A stretch of 6,973 bases of DNA, from NCBI GenBank assembly GCA_900766355.1, contig CAAFVD010000024.1, positions 1 through 6,973 on the forward strand, read 5' to 3'. This document shows, in pieces, positions 6,622 to 6,973 of this stretch. The notes below the pieces were generated by a model that did no database searches, was not told the origin of the DNA, and saw nothing but the letters and a program-made list of their open reading frames with translations. This DNA comes from Candidatus Gastranaerophilales bacterium (GTDB taxonomy: Bacteria; Cyanobacteriota; Vampirovibrionia; Gastranaerophilales; Gastranaerophilaceae). How positions within the stretch are numbered: the first letter of the stretch is position 1; each line of letters begins with the position of its first letter. A program made the position numbers and the translations under genes.

Positions 6622-6649
6622 TTGACAAAATATTTTAAAGGAATATGAT
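6622..6649 (+). promoter_or_regulatory. rRNA operon promoter P2
   Basis: This is the strongest promoter in the window. A consensus -35 TTGACA (6622-6627) stands 16 bases before -10 TATGAT (6644-6649), and GATAAT overlaps at 6647-6652. Transcription would start near 6656, about 260 bases before 16S rRNA. It is a close copy of P1, 154 bases downstream of it. Tandem promoters are common for rRNA operons. Confidence 0.85.
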
Positions 6650-6655
6650 AATAAA

Positions 6656-6673
6656 GGCTCTGAACAAAGAGTT
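6656..6673 (+). promoter_or_regulatory. Hairpin at the 5' end of the P2 transcript
   Basis: CTCT (6658-6661) pairs with AGAG (6668-6671), and two G-T wobbles extend the stem outward to 6656 and 6673, around a 6-base loop GAACAA. It has the same position relative to its promoter and the same loop size as the P1 hairpin, though the sequence differs. Confidence 0.35.
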
Positions 6674-6701
6674 AATTATTCGACCGAAAAAATGGATTTT
6701 T

Positions 6702-6734
6702 GAATGCTAGCTAACACAAATTGATAGAATGCTA
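6702..6734 (+). repeat. Short direct repeat in the rRNA leader
   Basis: GAATGCTA occurs at 6702-6709 and 6727-6734, a 25-base period, each followed within a few bases by an ACACAAA- or GCACAAA-like stretch. It lies between P2 and the boxA-like element, where antitermination sites are often repeated. The function is unknown and chance is possible. Confidence 0.35.
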
Positions 6735-6763
6735 TGCACAAAATTTAAGAAAGATTTATTTTC

Positions 6764-6783
6764 GAACCTTGAAAACAGAATAG
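6764..6783 (+). promoter_or_regulatory. boxA-like rRNA antitermination element
   Basis: GAACCTTGAAAACAGAATAG matches the boxA-type element of cyanobacterial rRNA spacers (GAACCTTGAAAACTGCATA) and resembles the CTTTGAAAACTGAATA of Firmicute rRNA operons. In rRNA leaders boxA RNA is bound by NusB-S10, which keeps RNA polymerase from terminating on untranslated RNA. It lies about 110 bases past the P2 start and 133 bases before 16S. The consensus is recalled, not searched. Confidence 0.65.
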
Positions 6784-6837
6784 CTGAAAACGACAAAACA
6801 ATACTTGTTGATTCTAAAAAATGACAGACAACGCAAG

Positions 6838-6852
6838 CGTGATAAGATCACG
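6838..6852 (+). promoter_or_regulatory. Leader hairpin upstream of 16S rRNA
   Basis: CGTGAT (6838-6843) and ATCACG (6847-6852) form a perfect 6-bp stem with loop AAG. A tiny CGC-AA-GCG inverted repeat (6832-6839) overlaps its left arm and could compete with it. It is part of the pre-16S leader, probably removed during rRNA maturation. Confidence 0.45.
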
Positions 6853-6861
6853 ATAAAATAA

Positions 6862-6897
6862 CGTCGAGCAGTTTAATGAGTTAGCCCTCATTAGACG
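6862..6897 (+). promoter_or_regulatory. Leader stem-loop directly before 16S rRNA
   Basis: TAATGAG (6874-6880) and CTCATTA (6887-6893) form a perfect 7-bp stem with a 6-base loop. Outside it, CGTC (6862-6865) and GACG (6894-6897) pair across an 8-base one-sided bulge. It lies about 18 bases before the 16S 5' end. It may be a processing or folding element; the main RNase III stem would pair with sequence beyond 16S, not visible here. Confidence 0.5.
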
Positions 6898-6915
6898 ATG
6901 GACATAAACTTTCTG

Positions 6916-6973
6916 ACAATGGAGAGTTTGATCCTGGCTCAGGACGAACGCTGGCGGCGTGCTTCATACATGC
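6916..6973 (+). rRNA. rrs: 16S ribosomal RNA, 5' end (partial)
   Basis: AGAGTTTGATCCTGGCTCAG at 6923-6942 is the universal 16S 5' segment (E. coli positions 8-27), followed by GACGAACGCTGGCGGCGTGC and an ACATGC block. Counting back gives a mature 5' end near 6916, with an error of a few bases. The gene continues past the right edge. The small-subunit RNA of the ribosome starts here, under the tandem promoters P1 and P2. The variant CTTCATACATGC differs from the common CCTAACACATGC and may help placement. Confidence 0.97.

Noticed and set aside
6800..6829. A third AATACTTG, as in P1 and P2, followed by TTGTTG: possible third rRNA promoter
   Set aside because: No -10-like box lies 15-19 bases downstream of TTGTTG; the position holds GACAAC-type sequence. 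The 8-base match is not enough.
6345..6915. Possible small genes, CRISPR repeats or tRNA in the 570-base region before 16S
   Set aside because: No ATG-led frame of useful length, no regularly spaced repeats and no tRNA cloverleaf; promoter and leader elements explain it.

Overview
The window is very AT-rich DNA that reads as the chromosome of a low-GC bacterium. Its right edge enters a 16S rRNA gene. Three clues point to a non-photosynthetic relative of cyanobacteria (Gastranaerophilales / Vampirovibrionia, formerly Melainabacteria). First, the rRNA leader carries a boxA-like element, GAACCTTGAAAAC, which closely resembles the boxA of cyanobacterial rRNA spacers. Second, the left-edge protein starts with a short polar tail followed by INFKG, an N-terminal signature I associate from memory with many uncharacterised proteins of that order. 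Third, the 16S start reads GACGAACGCTGGCGGCGTGCTTCATACATGC. This placement is an inference. A low-GC Firmicute is the main alternative, and the full 16S would settle it.

Layout. Bases 1-1220 (minus strand) hold most of a large uncharacterised protein that runs off the left edge. Bases 1221-1372 hold two hairpins. Next is bioB, biotin synthase (1373-2302, minus), alone with no other biotin gene in view. Bases 2303-2478 are a divergent promoter region with a 9-bp direct repeat. A small plus-strand gene of unknown function (2479-2886) has unusually uniform codon choice. It converges on a two-gene minus-strand operon of zinc-dependent medium-chain dehydrogenases (3924-4940, then 2893-3924), with only 6 bases between the convergent stop codons. 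Divergent from that operon is a 437-residue plus-strand protein (5031-6344) with an HEMTH zinc-protease motif and otherwise no recognisable family. Bases 6345-6915 contain no gene. They are the control region of a ribosomal RNA operon, with two closely similar tandem promoters, a boxA-like element and several leader hairpins. 16S rRNA begins near 6916.

How the parts fit. The two dehydrogenases are coupled by a one-base stop/start overlap (TAGTG) and seem to differ in cofactor. The first has an Asp at the NAD-type position and the second has Gly-Arg there, as in NADP enzymes. They may therefore act in sequence on one polyol or sugar substrate with different cofactor pools. bioB is housekeeping. 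The left-edge protein, the small gene and the HEMTH protein have no family I can name and are the best leads for new biology. I see no mobile element, CRISPR array, tRNA or clear defence system.
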